DNA of 64,000 nucleotides from Sanghuangporus weigelae (taxonomy: Eukaryota; Basidiomycota; Agaricomycetes; Hymenochaetales; Hymenochaetaceae), in NCBI GenBank assembly GCA_033182465.1, contig CP137318.1, positions 806,001 through 870,000 of the forward strand. The letters are read 5' to 3'. Shown piece by piece: positions 22,321 to 35,631 of this stretch. Each line of letters begins with the position of its first letter. Position 1 is the first letter of the stretch. The notes below the pieces were generated by a model, which was not told the origin of the DNA, did not search any database, and saw only the letters and a list, made by a program, of their open reading frames with translations. The translations under genes and the position numbers were made by a program.

Positions 22321-25300
22321 ATGTCCGCAAGGGTTTCTCTATATAAGTATCCTTTACTTGATTCCAACAAGACGTTGAGGTTGACTCTTTTTCGCGGTAT
22401 ATACTAGTCACCAAAAGGTGGTTCTGGAAATCGACTTCTCGGGCTTGCTCTTCGTACGTTGTCATCTTCATGCCGTGCGTCTCTCTGACCGACGAGTTTT
22501 CATCTGATAGGGTTATACCGAATTGACGATCATACCGACAAGCAAGGACTTGAAGACCATATACCTACACGCTAGGCAGTGCCGTACGTATTGCGCTGTT
22601 TCTTCCTGAGACACCAGGAATGGAATTGACTGCCTTCATATTATGATTTTAAACAGATATCAGCTCGGTTCAAGTAAACGGATACAATGTCCCGGACTGG
22701 ATATGCCACGACCCACTCTCGAACGTTGTCATGTCTGATATTACAGATTGTCACCGCCATCCGGAGGTGAAGCGGAAGTTGTATTCCTCGTTGGCGGAGT
22801 GCGATGAGGGTGAGCTTGCTATACCGCTTCCGCGACAGGTTCATGTGAGAAGTGCGGGGAGCATAGGAGGTCGGCTTAATGGGGATGGTACGTTGAACTT
22901 TCCGCTCTTTCTTTCAGTTTACGTCTGAATCGCTGACTGGTACTTCAGTTGGGACGCCTGATCCCATCGCATCAAGCCAGACGGTCCCTCTTACTCAGCA
23001 GACCTCAGAGTTCTCTTCCATCCAAGTTCGCATCACGTACTGCGTGAAGAATCCTGTTGAAGGCATCCAGTTTGTATTACCGAGCGAGGCATACCCTTAT
23101 GTGGGTGATTTCTACCTTTGTGGGATCGTTCCTAATGCATTCATGTGAAATCTAGCGTGTTCCACATGTATACACCACCCCATCATCTCCTGATGCGGCG
23201 AGATGCTGGGCGCCTTGTCTTGATAATCTTTGGGAGAAATGCACATGGGACTTTGAGTTCATTGTGCCAAAGACTCTTGAAGATACTTCAGGAGGGGCGG
23301 ATGTGGAGAACGATGACAGTACCGTTACACCTACGATCGTTATTTGCAGCGGAGAACTTGTCGAAAAGGTATATCAAATGAGAGACTTCTGAAGTAAAAA
23401 TACTAATGGTGTTTTCAGATCGCTCATCCTAACAACGCGAACAAAGTGATCTACGTATTTTCGCAACCAGTTCTTACTTCCGTGCAGCATATCGCTTTTG
23501 CAGCCGGTCCCTTCATCGTGTATCCTATTCCGACGGACGTAGCCGGACTCTCAGATGAATCTCTCGGCTCTCAGACGCTCATGCATGCCTTCTGCCTACC
23601 GGGCTATGACTCCTATCTGGCGAACACGGTGTCATTCATGCGATCGGCGATGAACTTTTATTCGACCGACTGCGGTTCATATCCGTTTGGTTCGTACAAG
23701 ATAGTATTTGTGGACGAGTTGTTATCGCAGCGATGCGACAGCGCAACTCTGACGATCGTTTCATCGGATCTTTTGCATGGCGAAGATGTGATAGATCAGG
23801 TGTATGAATCTCGCCAGATTCTTATGCATAGTCTTGCATATCAATGGATTGGTATCAACATCATTCCCAAAACGTGGTCAGATCTATGGCTCGTCAATGG
23901 GCTGGGATTGTACATCGCGGGTCTTTGCCTGAAGAAGCTCATGGGGAATAACGAATACCGGTTCCGACTCAAGAAGGACGTTGAACGCGTTTTGGAGCTC
24001 GATAATGGTGCCATGCCGCCTATTTGTCAGCCGAGTAGTGTGGAACCCCCTGATGCATCGAAGCTGGCTTTCATCAACTTGAAAGCTCCGTTAGTACTTC
24101 ATATTCTCGACCGTCGCCTAGGAAAGTCGGGAACGTCTCTCGGTTTATCACGAGTCCTTCCAAAAATCTTCCTCTCCGCGATCAGTGGCGAAATGGCGCA
24201 GAACTGCCTGTCGACGCATTCTTTCCTGCGAACATGCAGGAAGGTCAGTGGTGTCGACCTACGAGCGTTCGTTGACCAATGGATACACGGCAGCGGGTGC
24301 CCTCAGTTCAGTTTCCTTGCGACTTTCAATCGGAAGAAGATGGCTGTCGAAATTCAGATGCGACAGGAATGTCCGGCATATATGATCTATCAGAACGACC
24401 CTGTATCGATGTCGCTTTTGAAGCCTGTTCCGTTCTTCGAGGGACAGATGACTGTGCGGATTCACGAGGCCGATGGAACACCGTACGAACATGTACTAGA
24501 CATCCTAGCTCCGATCAAGCGCTTCGAGGTCCCCTTCAATACGAAATACAAACGCGTACGACGGAACACGAAGCGCTATTTGGCGCGGCAAGCGGCTGCT
24601 CAAGCAGCCGCGGAAGGTGATGCCGAGGCAGTTGAAGCTATGGGTCTAGTCGATATGAGCTTCGGGTTGGAGATTTGGGAGAACGAAGAGGAGCGTGAGA
24701 AATGGAAGGTGATGGACTGGACGGAGGAGGAAGAGCAGACCATGGCGGGCGCGACGTATGAATGGATTAGGATGGACGCTGACTTTGAGTGGATTGCAAG
24801 GATACAGTTCGAGCAGCCGGATTATATGTGGGTGTCGCAACTGCAGCGCGATCGAGACGTGGTTGCACAGGTGGAGGTGGGTGTTTAGTTTCATATAAGA
24901 CAATTCGATTGGATTGATTGGGACATCTTCGAAGGCTGTTCATGCTCTTTCAAGACAAGCGACACCTATCGTGTCTAGTCAACTTACCAAAACTGTGCTG
25001 GTGACAAACTATTTCTTCCGAGTACGATGCGAAGCAGCTTCTGCACTTGTTACAGTGAGTTATATATATTTTTGTCTTTATGCATGCGATTCTTATCACT
25101 GCTCTCGCCTAGTGTGCTACACGAAAGCTTGATTTTGTCGGCCTCTTCCATCTTTTCAAGCTTTTCCTCCGTTATTGCTACGAACCCGAAGATCCATCCC
25201 AAGATCTTTTCTCTCACAAGTTCGTCCCTCGACCAAACGATTTTTCTGATCTTGCAGAGTATTTCGTTCGAAAGGCCAGTTATTGCTGTATTGATTCCGC

Positions 25301-28300
25301 AAACTATTGTTGACATTGGGCTTAGGCGCTTGTCAGTGCAGTTTCACAAGTGCGTCTGGAGAACGGGAAGACTCCGCCTCAGATACGGCAATTCTTCATC
25401 GACCAGCTAAGATATAACGACAACACAACGAACGCGGTATGTTGTAGTGATGATCGCTCATAGACTTCACATACTCATAAAAGTAGTTCTCCGATGCGTA
25501 TTATATCGCCACATTGGTCACCGCGCTTGCCTGTTCCACTGTCTCAACTGTACCTCCCGAGCGCGGGGAGCTGACTTTATCAGTTCCGAAGTTCGAGCAG
25601 AGTGGAGAGGATTATGAGCTTCTTCAGGCTGCCCTCATAGAAGTTGAGAGGTATCGAAGTATGGATCGTCTTATACCGTCCGTTCATAATGTTGTGACTA
25701 TTGCTTCTTTGGAGGTACTGTTTCTATCATTTCTCATGCAGTGACGATGCTGATCATACTTGAATAAGTTCCATATTATGTTGATGATGGCAAACCTTAT
25801 CCCTGGCGATCCGAAGATATTCTTCCTATCAACTCGGGAAGGGAACGCTACGCCAGTTCGTCTAGCAGGCTTCGACGGTCTTTTCTTAACGAAGTGGTAC
25901 ACGCCAAAGATCATGAATTACATACTTGCTGTGGTCGCGAACGATTCGTCGCGCATCGTCCGGCGGCATGTCGCCCGGAGTATGTGCGAGAGCTTGGCAT
26001 TGCTTGCCTCCATTGGAGAAATCAAAGCTCCTACGAAGGAGGCAGAGTCACTACTTATTGAGGAAGACGGGACGTCACCTGATAAAGCGAAGGAGAATAA
26101 GAAGTCAGAGACGGATTTGATGATTCGTGCTCTGAGGAAGGATAGGGAGGTCGGGAAGAGTGAGATCTTGCGGAAGTTCGTGATGCCTGTAGTTCTGTGG
26201 GTGCAGCGTTCTTTTATTGTCGAGACCCGACTGAACTTCATCTGATAGCGACCCGCAAGCTGACATCGAAGTCCGGTTTTGCATGCTTAAGCTAGCGGAT
26301 CTCGTCGTCAGAGGAGCAGATGAACCTTTGCCCAAGAACACCATTCATCTGCCGCCGACGCCCGTGGTTGAAGGCCCTCCGTCTCTCCCAAGTCCTGCAC
26401 CTACGAGCATCAAGATTGCACCCAAATTGTCAAAGCCTCAGATCAAGATCGGTCCAAGAAGATTAAGCCTGCAGACGCCTACTACGGCTACGCCTTCCAC
26501 ACCAGGACCTACGAAGCTTCGCTTAAGTTCTCTTGGTGATACTACAGGCACTCCTGCTCATGCCGAACCCAAGTTCAAGGAACCATTGCCACCTCCGCCG
26601 AGACCGGCTCCGGCGCCGAAGAAGAGGGAGAGACCGGTCCCGAAGGCGCAGGCTATGGGTTTGAACGTTCAGGATCTGAAGGCGTGTCAAGCGGCTCTGA
26701 AGCGCCTCAACAACTGCAAGTCGGCTCGAATATTCTTGCAGCCCGTTGATCCTGTTCGGGACAAAGCTTCTGAGTCAGTCTATTCCTTGTTTGTTGTTTC
26801 AGACACCCATCTTTATGATTATTTCAGCTATTACAACGTCATCAAGTCTCCAATGGACCTGCAGACTATGGGTCATAAGCTCCAGAATGGGATGTACAAA
26901 GACCGCCGCGAGTTTCAGGCGGATTTCCGGCTGATGATCCAGAATTGCAGAACATACAATCCGCCAGGTTCCTACCCTTATGTTGAGTCTGTCTCGCTTG
27001 AAGCCTTCTTTGACAAAGGTATGTGGTTATCATAAACTCTGACTTATTCTGTTTCTAAGGAATTTATAGTCTGGGCGAAGATCAACGCGACAGTTGCATC
27101 GGCAGAGAAAGCTATGCCGAAGCCTGCAGCTCCCGTCGAGCGTCCTAAACCTCAGCCTCCGGTGGTGCACGAACCTGTTCCAGATGTCAGTGCTATCGCT
27201 CCGGAAGTGGTTCCCGAAGCTCCTGCGCCCAAACTCAAACTCAAGCTTGGGTCGCAAGCTTTACCCAATGGGGAAGGGTCAAAGCCTCCGCCGAAGCCCA
27301 AGAAGCCCCGAAAGCTGAAGGCGACCGACATGCCACCTCCGCCGTATATTGATGATGGCTCACATGATTTGTTACAAGAAGTTATTGCCATTGAGGAACT
27401 TGAGAAGTCACCGAACAAGTCTGCGGGTTCGAAGCCACGCAAGCATGTCGAACTTGACGCGGATGAGGAGCTTCTAAGCCTTGCAAGTGCGGAACCGCCG
27501 CATCTAACGTTTGAACGTCCGGAAGTTACAGAAAAGCATCACACTCCGCTACCTCCTCCGACACCTTTACTTGCTTCTCCAAAACCGGCAGTAGCTCCAT
27601 CGAAGACGAAGAGACTAACGGAGAAGCCTATTCACCCCCCGCCTTCGATCAAAGGGAAGGAGAAGGAGAAGGAAGCGGAACACGTTTCGCCTGCTCCGTC
27701 TTCTCAAGTGGCTCAAGTTGCTTCTGGATCGCCTAACAGGTCGAAGGGTGCGACACCTCCGGTTACAACCTCTACGCCTCTCAACGAGGCGAGATGTCGC
27801 GATGTGCTGAAAACCCTTCTGAATATGCCTCAGTCGTTTTTCTTCAGAGAGCCCGTTGATCCGATACGAGATGGTTGCCCGACGTAAGTACTTTGAGCCA
27901 CACGATCTCGTGGCAAAGGCTCACAGATCCTTTCAGATATTACGATGAGATAAAGAATCCTATGGATTTCGGAACAATAGGTGCTCGTCTAAAGAAGGGC
28001 CTCTACTCTACAATGGAGGAGTTTGCAAGCGATATTGAACTTGTCTTCGCCAATTGCCGGCAGTTCAACCCTCCTGGGACACTTCCGGTAATTAATGCCG
28101 AGGCAGTAGAAAAGGTGTTCAAGCGGGAATGGGTGAAGGCAATGGAAAAGAAGCTCTCTTTCAAAGAGAAGCGTGGCCTCATGAGCATCATGACGAGGTT
28201 CATGAGCGATCAAGCGTAAGTCACGCTTTGTGATCGCCGTTCTACTCTTCTGCCGATACTGACGATTTTCTTGTTCCAGCTGGTTTGTCTTCTGGGAGCC

Positions 28301-28637
28301 TGTTGATCCAGTCGCGCTGGGGATTCCGACCTACCACGATATCATTCCTAAGAAAGATGCTCGAGATTTGCGGACGATCCGTAGCAAGCTCGACACGGAC
28401 AAATATGAGTCTATCGACGCTTGGGAAGCGGATATGTACCTCATGGTTGACAACGCTATCAAGTTCAATGCTCTCGAAAGTGAAGTAGGTCAGATCGCTG
28501 TGCGAATGCGGGAGAAGATCCGCGAGGAGTCAGCTCGTATTCGGACTCAAGCTCAGCAACAGAAGAAACGGGCTGCGTCGGGCGATCCACGTGGGAGTTC
28601 TGAGCACCTTGGCGCGAAGAAGCCCAAGTTGAGCTAA
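22321..28637 (+). CDS. TAF2: TFIID subunit TAF2 with three C-terminal bromodomains
   Basis: TFIID subunit that contacts promoter initiator DNA, here fused to acetyl-lysine readers. A 26-base first exon (MSARVSLY) splices into HQKVVLEIDFSGLLF, the TAF2 start. The M1-peptidase-like body follows: YTELTIIPTSKDLKTIYLHARQ, RCWAPCLDNLWEKCTWDFEF, HIAFAAGPF, YPFGSYKIVFVDEL and the inactive hinge region LAYQWIGINIIPKTWSDLWL, where the HEXXH zinc motif is absent as in TAF2. HEAT-like repeats run to about 26,300. A Pro-rich linker leads to bromodomain 1 (VIKSPMDLQTMG, NCRTYNPPGS), bromodomain 2 (EIKNPMDFGTIG, NCRQFNPPGT) and bromodomain 3 (FWEPVDPVALG, NAIKFNALESEVG). The acetyl-lysine Asn is present in each (26958, 28066, 28467). 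It ends LGAKKPKLS. About fifteen introns; roughly 1,800 residues. No stop or promoter-like break separates the halves. Confidence 0.9.
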
Positions 28638-29740
28638 CCCTAGTGTATCTTCCATCCGGGATCTCGCGTATTTCTCCAGTACCTTGTCTTCCTGTTTCCA
28701 GTTCTTTTTTTTTTTTCTTTCCCCCTGTTTCTTAAGTATCTGTGTTTCATCTGCTTTCAACTGCTTTCTGTCCGGACGCTGCGCATTTTTAGCTAATCTG
28801 TATCAAATGCTTTTGTGATTGTACGTACATACGTGTAGAATGCATCGAATCGTCATTCTTACTTGGTGTCCGCTATGATGGTGCTTCTATGGATCGCGAC
28901 TGGATAATCTGTAAGCGGTTTCCAAGTTTAATGCACTGGCGTGATTCTTCATCGATTATCCTGAAACAAACTCTGCAGGCGATCCGTGCATGTAATGTGG
29001 CGTAGCGTAGAGATAGACGTTCCGTTTGGTCTCTGTCTGTTTCTGATCCTGATGAGGATAGATCGCAACGATGGAATTCTTGGATCCAGTCTGGTCAGTG
29101 ACCCGCTCAGTCCGTTCGCTCACTGAGCGACTGAAGATCGATTGCAGTTGCGATCTGTTGCAGCGCATCGGAGTATAAGTTACAATGAAATAAGCAAACC
29201 GATTGGGTAGACAGAAGACGAGCCAGTTTGCTACGGTGGCCGAGGAAAGAGACGGGAAGTACCGTCAGTCTGGCTTCTTACGCTTCGCTCCGTTTCGTCA
29301 GTAAAAGAGAAAAAGAAGTCGGTGCTCACATGGACCCATGTGTACATTGCCACCGAGGTGGTTCTCTCAAAAGCGATAATTGAGTCCGAGACTTGCGTGA
29401 TCTCGGAGGATGGCTCTTAAGATCCTTGAACATAGAAATGAGCACGGACAAGCGGACTTCCGTTCATAATGCAGGTGTTTTTTTTCGATACCATATACAG
29501 GCAGGATTCCTCCGACGAATACGACCAGATGTTGTATTGTAACTGAGCATATGCTCCGCGAAAGTAGTTGCGTTAAGAAAATAATCACAGCGAGGTTACG
29601 GGGGATACAAAGCAGATTTCAAACTGGCGATGGAGCTGAAGAGACTTTGCAAGATTATAGAGGAGTGCAAGGCAGGAGATGATGAACAAATTCGAAGCGT
29701 CCAAGTTATAGATGGGACACCTCGGAGCGATAGAAGGTGT
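28638..29740. other. Convergent 3' region, TAF2 / methyltransferase
   Basis: A gap of 1.1 kb between converging genes, with a pyrimidine-rich tract (long T run) near 28706-28725 in the TAF2 3' flank. Small reading frames are present, but none resembles a known protein. Confidence 0.45.
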
Positions 29741-31431
29741 TTATGATAGGAGTAAGGCGGCTGTATCTTGTCGCCTTTCTTTCTTGCGAGCATATACTTT
29801 CTGTGCGCGGATGTATAAAGGAGTACGAGCTTCGCGTAGCTCCCGAGAAGCTTTGATTGTGAGTTGGTCGGCTACTATTTCTGGAACCCCGGTGCTCAAT
29901 AACAGAGGACGTGCAGAACGCATGAATCCCTGTAGGAGTGAATATTGCATCGAAAAATTCTGGTTTGACATATACACTTACGAGGAAGTCTTCAGCACCT
30001 TCTCTTCCTATCCGACGAAGTCTGTCAAACTCTTCTGGCGTAATTGAGTTAAGGTCAGGGCAGTTCCGAACGTCGACGTTGTCTAGCCATCCTCCAAGAG
30101 GTAGCCAAGCCTCGCGATATGTCACGTCCTCGTACGCAAGATGTTCTGAGATCCACCGATTCAATAGAGCAGCAGAATCCACATGGGCACCGCGCCTGAG
30201 GGTTGCCTGGCGCGCGAGCGTCGTGAATCGTGCAAGGTATGGGCTGGGACTGGATGCTCTTGCCTTCGGAACACGACGAGCGGGACTTGTGCCCGAACGA
30301 GCCATGCCCCGACTCGTCCAGCCTTCGGGTGGTTCTATAGTCCCCCAAATCTCACTGGTGGTGGAGATGATAGGTTGCTTGTTTATATCATATAGGCGCC
30401 AGTCGTTCTCAGTAAAGTCCGCAAGGCCGTGTGGGCGAAGAGCAAGTGCCACATCGTCAATAAGGCGGTAATAGTCTTTAATTCCCGAGGATATATGTTG
30501 AGCGTGAATAACGTCGAACTCCCCTGCAAAATGCTCGAGGCCTAGGCAGACATCGTCGATCTCAAACCGGAGATTTGACGGAATCTCAGTCCGCTCGATT
30601 AGGGATGGTATACCAGAGGGGGGTCAGCTGAAGGGTGACTCTGAAAATAGCTCGATACTTACATAGCTGGCAGAGGAACAAGGTCGACGGCCGTACAAGA
30701 GACATGAGGGAATGCATTCGCAACCTCGAGTATCCTGTGTCCCCAAAACATAAATAGGTCGAGAATGATATGAGTGAATATTAGACGGAATTACCAAGCT
30801 CCTGAGCCACAACCAATATCAAGACATGCCTTCGACCTAAGGGGGTCGTCGTTGCCTTCGAGTACTGCCCTGAAAGGCGGGACGTAGTCCCCAAAGACTA
30901 CTTGATACAGACGGTGTTGTTGGTCTCGATAACATAATTCAGTGAGACAAAGACAACAAGTCAGTGTAATAATAGATACACTAGTATTTACTACTTACCT
31001 AATCTTTGAGCTTCTTCCTCGTCCGCTGCGAGTTTGTATACGTCGGAGTGGGTGTTCACCCCCCGGCCATACTCAAAGCGGACCGCTTGCTCTTTTAATG
31101 ACTCGGTCAAAGAATAAAGTGAAGGCTGAGGAGATAGCGACGACAAGTGGTCGCTTATGGAAATTCCTTCGAAGTCAAAGGACGTGACGCTGTCCGATGT
31201 GGGACTCGGAGGTGTAGAACCAGGATTACTGACAAGATCTGTAGCTCCTTGGCTGCTGTCCTCTTCGTGGTCCGGGGGAACCTCTCTAGAAAAAGAGAGT
31301 CGATTCATACGCTGAAGAATAGTCCGGTCAGCGTTCTGAGAGCTAATGTCAATGAAGTGCGCCTGGGAGCCATCGCATTCGAGCTCGTAATGCAGGTCAT
31401 AGGAAGTAGAGACACATACGACGGACGACAT
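29741..31431 (-). CDS. SAM-dependent methyltransferase, class I
   Basis: Predicted class I methyltransferase of the fungal Methyltransf_25/LaeA-like type; substrate unknown. The N-terminal 140 residues are disordered (MSSVVCVSTSYDLHY, later DHLSSLSPQPSLYSL). FEYGRGVNTHSDVYKLAADEEE then leads into the fold, typical of these fungal methyltransferases. SAM motif I is ACLDIGCGSGAW; next are VSCTAVDLVPLP, RFEIDDVCLGLEHF, GEFDVIHAQHIS and YYRLIDDVALALRPHG. The C-terminal part includes YREAWLPLGGWLDN and ends KERRQDTAALLLS. Introns split the protein after GSGAW and between EDFL and GFMRSARP, among others. The C-terminal region GFMRSARPLLLSTG is the usual helical end. No neighbouring secondary-metabolite genes are seen, so the target could be a protein or small molecule. 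Confidence 0.85.
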
Positions 31432-33336
31432 TTAGATTGTTGGGCTCACGGACGCAAGTCCATCATGAGTGCTTTTATACGGAAGCAGATAAAATACAAT
31501 TTCTTCCGTATTTCAGACTCTATAGGGTTGATCGTCGTCGGACCAGACTCTCTTTTCCGGTGGTCATCAAGCATTTTCCCGCATTACCTTTACATCAAGC
31601 ATCACGTGTATCGGGTCGAAGTTTTGTATTCAATAGTACGTATGCATATTACGACCGTTGCCATCCTTACCCGCGCTTATCCCTTTCTCAATACTATGTG
31701 CTCCTATAGGATGGTACACGGATAGTGCATGGAACGGTACAACTTTATCATCCGTATGATGCTTCCCGCTCGGAAATGTCTACCGTCAAAGCAAGCTAAA
31801 GCTTGGATTAGGGTATTTTATTCTGCTTCTTGACCACAGTATCCTTTTTGAGATCCAATTTCGTCGTTTATACTTTCATCGTGAAGACTACCTCTAGAAA
31901 TTTGGACTTACATACTACTCTAGTCCAGGGCTCATTATCTCTCATGGTGAGCATCAAAATCAAAAGTACAACGTAATATCATAATAATATCGTACTTCCG
32001 TCTCGAGTGTGGGAGACAGCAGTGTATTGAACTAGGGCAAAGATCAATACCCGCGAGATCTTTTCACGTCTGATGCTGTATAATTCCCGGATATGATGGG
32101 GCAAGCAAAGCTTTGAAGAAGTCGCATTGCCTACACTTGCTTGTACACTGGATCTTTCCTGATATCGACTTTTAGCCGTCCATCGGCGTCCTACTTACGA
32201 AGGTACAATATTTTGATGTCTCAGCTCAACTCGACTATCTGTTTTACGGAAGGCGCACGGTACTATTCCCGAGTCCTCCGAGAGGGCATCTTTACACAGA
32301 CATTAAAGCGATTTAAAACGATCCCATAAGAAGATATTTCCGAATCGTCCGGTTGAAACGCGTTGGGTATCGTTTCTCCAACCGTTTTACAGAATTTTCA
32401 TGACTGTATGACAATCGGACGAATCTAAGACTGAAAACTTATCATAATAAAGGGAGAGAAGATCATAGTTCAGGCCCCATAGCCTGATAGGTGGGACCTC
32501 CCAACGACACCTTTTCTTTGGAAAAACTGGCGAATAAGAAAGAAACTCGCTGGAATTTTGCACGAGGGAAATTTGTTTACAAGAATTCAAGCACAACTGT
32601 TTTGGCCCCCTTCCCGGCAATATGGACGATGCAAACATTCAATCGTATGTATCAGAAGGCGTGAGGATTGGCGTAGTCTGACAACAATGTTGGGTGCGTG
32701 AAACTCGACGCTGCACTATTGTCGGTTCATTAAGCGGGCGATATTTCTCGCCGTTTGAATGCTACGTCCCTCTTTCCCCCCCGTCAGACCGTGGATTCAA
32801 GAAGGGTGAAATAGCCAATATGAATACAACGGGCTCAAGGGATCCTTGCTTCGCCTTGTCCCTCTCGACGGAAATTCAAAGAAGTTCGTGATTCATGAAT
32901 TTCTGCGCCGCTAGATCCATTTGATAAGCTCTGATTTAGTGCGGACACCTTGGGAAACGCCTTTTTGGTTCTTAATAGCCCACGGGCTACATTCCGATTT
33001 ACACCGTAGATGAGATCTTGCCTGCACAGTCGATACTCGAGAACGACGGCAAGTTCTCCGCCAAATATATATAGAATGGATTTACGGACGGATGTCCGAG
33101 GAGAACTTCGCATATCACACTGCAAAAAACTGAGGCTTCAATATCAATGAATAAGCATTTCATATCCGCTGTACATCTCGAAGTCAGGTCCATGACTTCC
33201 TCTGTAATACTTGTGAAGGCCATAGAATACACAGAATAAAGCTTACGCTTTGAACCTGACAAATTAGCATTTCATATGAGTACACTATTCCACACAAAGC
33301 CAAATCCATCACACCTTCTAATAAGCACATGCGATG
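31432..33336. other. Long intergenic region without recognised gene
   Basis: About 1.9 kb between two minus-strand genes. It must include the methyltransferase promoter and IST1 3' UTR. Short frames on the minus strand at 32835-33262 have a hint of exon structure but no family resemblance I can name. No repeats, tRNA or transposon features seen. Confidence 0.4.
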
Positions 33337-34557
33337 CTAGCGCTTCTTTAACGCTTCGAATCGCTTTGCAAGCAACGCAAATTCATCCTCGTATACCTTG
33401 GGTTTTGTCGGGGCTGGTGTCGAGTCTGAAGCCTTTGTCCCAGGTTTTGACTTATCCGACTCTTCCGTTGGTGGGATGGCAGGAAGATTAGGTACTTTCC
33501 CCTCTGCCGCAATCTTGGCTCCAATAGCGACCGGTACTTCCTGCGAAGAATCCTCAGCAGTTTCCTGTGAACCGTCAATTAACAAGAACCATTACAATTA
33601 CCAGAAGACTACTATACCTTAAGTCCACCTCCTCCGCCGGACTCATCGTCACTCTCGGCTTTTGGTTCAGGGGACCAATCAATGCCATAGCCCCTAGCAA
33701 TTTCTCTCAGGTACGCGTTTACAAGGTCGTCTGGTGGCGTGAGGAAAGTAAGTTTCTTCATGACCTAAATTAAATGAAAGATTGAGAACGATAAGGATTA
33801 CATGTTAAGAACAACTCACTCGCTCGCTCACACAGTCATCTTTGTTCTCCATCACACCGACGGAAAAATCTCGCCCATACTTGTGCATTAGCATGTCTCG
33901 TAGCACATGTAGCTCTACAAAATCAAATGAGTTTGGGTATGTTAGACTAGATACAGGTGACGAAGGTATATATTCAGCGATTCCACTGTTTAAGACGAAC
34001 CTTTCAATTCTGTTCTAGGGGCGGCATAGATAATGCTACAGACACCTTCACTTACTCCCGGATCGGGCTCGCGTGTACTGATAAAATCTGATTCCAATGC
34101 ATACCACGCAAGAAGCTGCATAACACTCACTTTTGCTCGAGAAGACCAAAGCGCGCGATAAGTAGCTCACAATACAGCTCAAGTAGCTCGAGAAGCTCAA
34201 GGTAGATATCTTCATTAATGACTGGTCACTCAAGCGGATTTCAGTCAAGAATAGCATCCGTATGACTGTCGCGATTATTCCACTCACTACTCTCGACTTT
34301 TACTCGAGCTTTCTCGATCTTCCGATGCTCTAGTAGTGTCGCGATGTCTCTGCGCGACGTCTTCGCTTGTGCCTCTTTCTTCTCCTGCAGCAGGCGCAAT
34401 CGCTGCACGCAGATCCTAGAGTCGATACATCAACAGATACAAATTACACTGTATGTCCAAGCGTACCGCAGTTGTACCTTGCAACGTTGTCAGTCAGAAG
34501 AGATGGTCAGTTCAGCGCAACACTTACCTTTGTCTTCGGAGAGTTCCACGGTGGCAT
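33337..34557 (-). CDS. IST1: IST1-family ESCRT-III regulator
   Basis: Regulates Vps4 and multivesicular-body sorting at endosomes. The first coding exon is 30 bases (MPPWNSPKTK). Next come QLRLCVQRLRLLQEKKEA-like helix, TSRRDIATLLEHRKIEKARVKVES, then INEDIYLELLELLELYCELLIARF, then GVCSIIYAAPRTELKELHVLRDMLMHKYGRDF split over introns, and CVSERVMKKLTFLTPPDDLVNAYLREIARGYGIDW, the end of the conserved Ist1 domain. A short Gly run and a Pro/Ser/Thr linker lead to the tail YEDEFALLAKRFEALKKR, which resembles the Vps4-MIT-interacting MIM1-type helix of Ist1. At least seven introns occur, several exons being very short. The protein is compact compared with animal IST1, as in fungi. Confidence 0.9.
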
Positions 34558-35631
34558 GATTTCTTGCTAAGTACGATGGGGCTATCTGTAAAGATGAAGG
34601 CCCTGATGTTTCCTGAATGAGCCTGGGATCTGCATCATTTCCTATTTTGGTTGTTGTAGTTACGCATCCAAGTCTTCAAGAGCAGCACTATTAATTCTAG
34701 CCTAAGGGATTTTTTTCGGTAAAAGCAAGCTTATTGATACAAAAGCAGTCAAGTGTACGCGTTACCCTATTTTTAGCAGAAAGAAACTACATAAATAGCA
34801 AACGTCTCGTCCATATAGCTCTAAGTTTCCAACCTTTTAGATGCTTTCTACGGTATGAACTGCTTTTGGTAACAAGTTCAACCTCAAGAAGACGATCTGA
34901 TGGTAAACGAGTTTCCTGGAGATCACCAGTGACAAAAGCGCAACAGAATGGGAAATATTTCCTCTAGGACAGTACTAGTGTCGAAATATCTAAGCAGACA
35001 AGCGGTAAGACAACTTGGGGAACGTATGAGTTCACCGCGACAGTTCAGATAGTCCTTCAAGAGCAAGACCTTGTCTCATTCACATGGCAATTCTCGGTCG
35101 GAAAGCTGGCCTGCGTTGCTGTGCGAGAATCTCAATATCGCTCTGAGACTCTACTAGCCGTCCCAGTCGTCGTAAGTATTAAAGTAATATCAACGACGTC
35201 GCAATCCAAGCTATCTTAAGCAAGCTGATCTCGAGAGATGTCGACTGCGCATATGAGCATCAAGTGATGAACAACCGCTCTTTACTCCGGATTGACTATA
35301 GACTACGCCTTCGGCAGAGCAACGTGGAGTAACGACGAACATTAGCACTTCCAATTTCGGCTTCTCAGACATTAATCAGACTACACAGCGCATTTGCATA
35401 AGCCGGAAATTGTCGCACAAAACAAGAGAAATAGACGAACGTTTACACGTTGTTATAGTGTATAGTAGTCACGTGCCTGCGCCAAGGCCCCAGATTCAGA
35501 CTTGTGAGGCCGTCAACGGTCAAGTTAGTTAATAAATACGACCATCAGCACTCAGGATACGGCAGTCCATTCATGCAACTCGCCTCGCGGACGATATCCA
35601 CCTGGTAACTCCCGTCTTGTCGTCGGATGCG
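34558..35631. other. Divergent intergenic region, IST1 / GRAM-VASt gene
   Basis: About 1.07 kb between divergent genes, AT-rich on the IST1 side. It should carry both promoters. No gene, repeat or RNA recognised. Confidence 0.45.

Noticed and set aside
22335-22350. TATATAAG before TAF2 looked like a TATA box
   Set aside because: The sequence is inside the 26-base first coding exon and its donor; the exon-intron model restores the TAF2 N-terminus.
32835-33262. Possible minus-strand gene with exon-like pieces
   Set aside because: No splice model gave a recognisable domain; left as an unexplained spacer.
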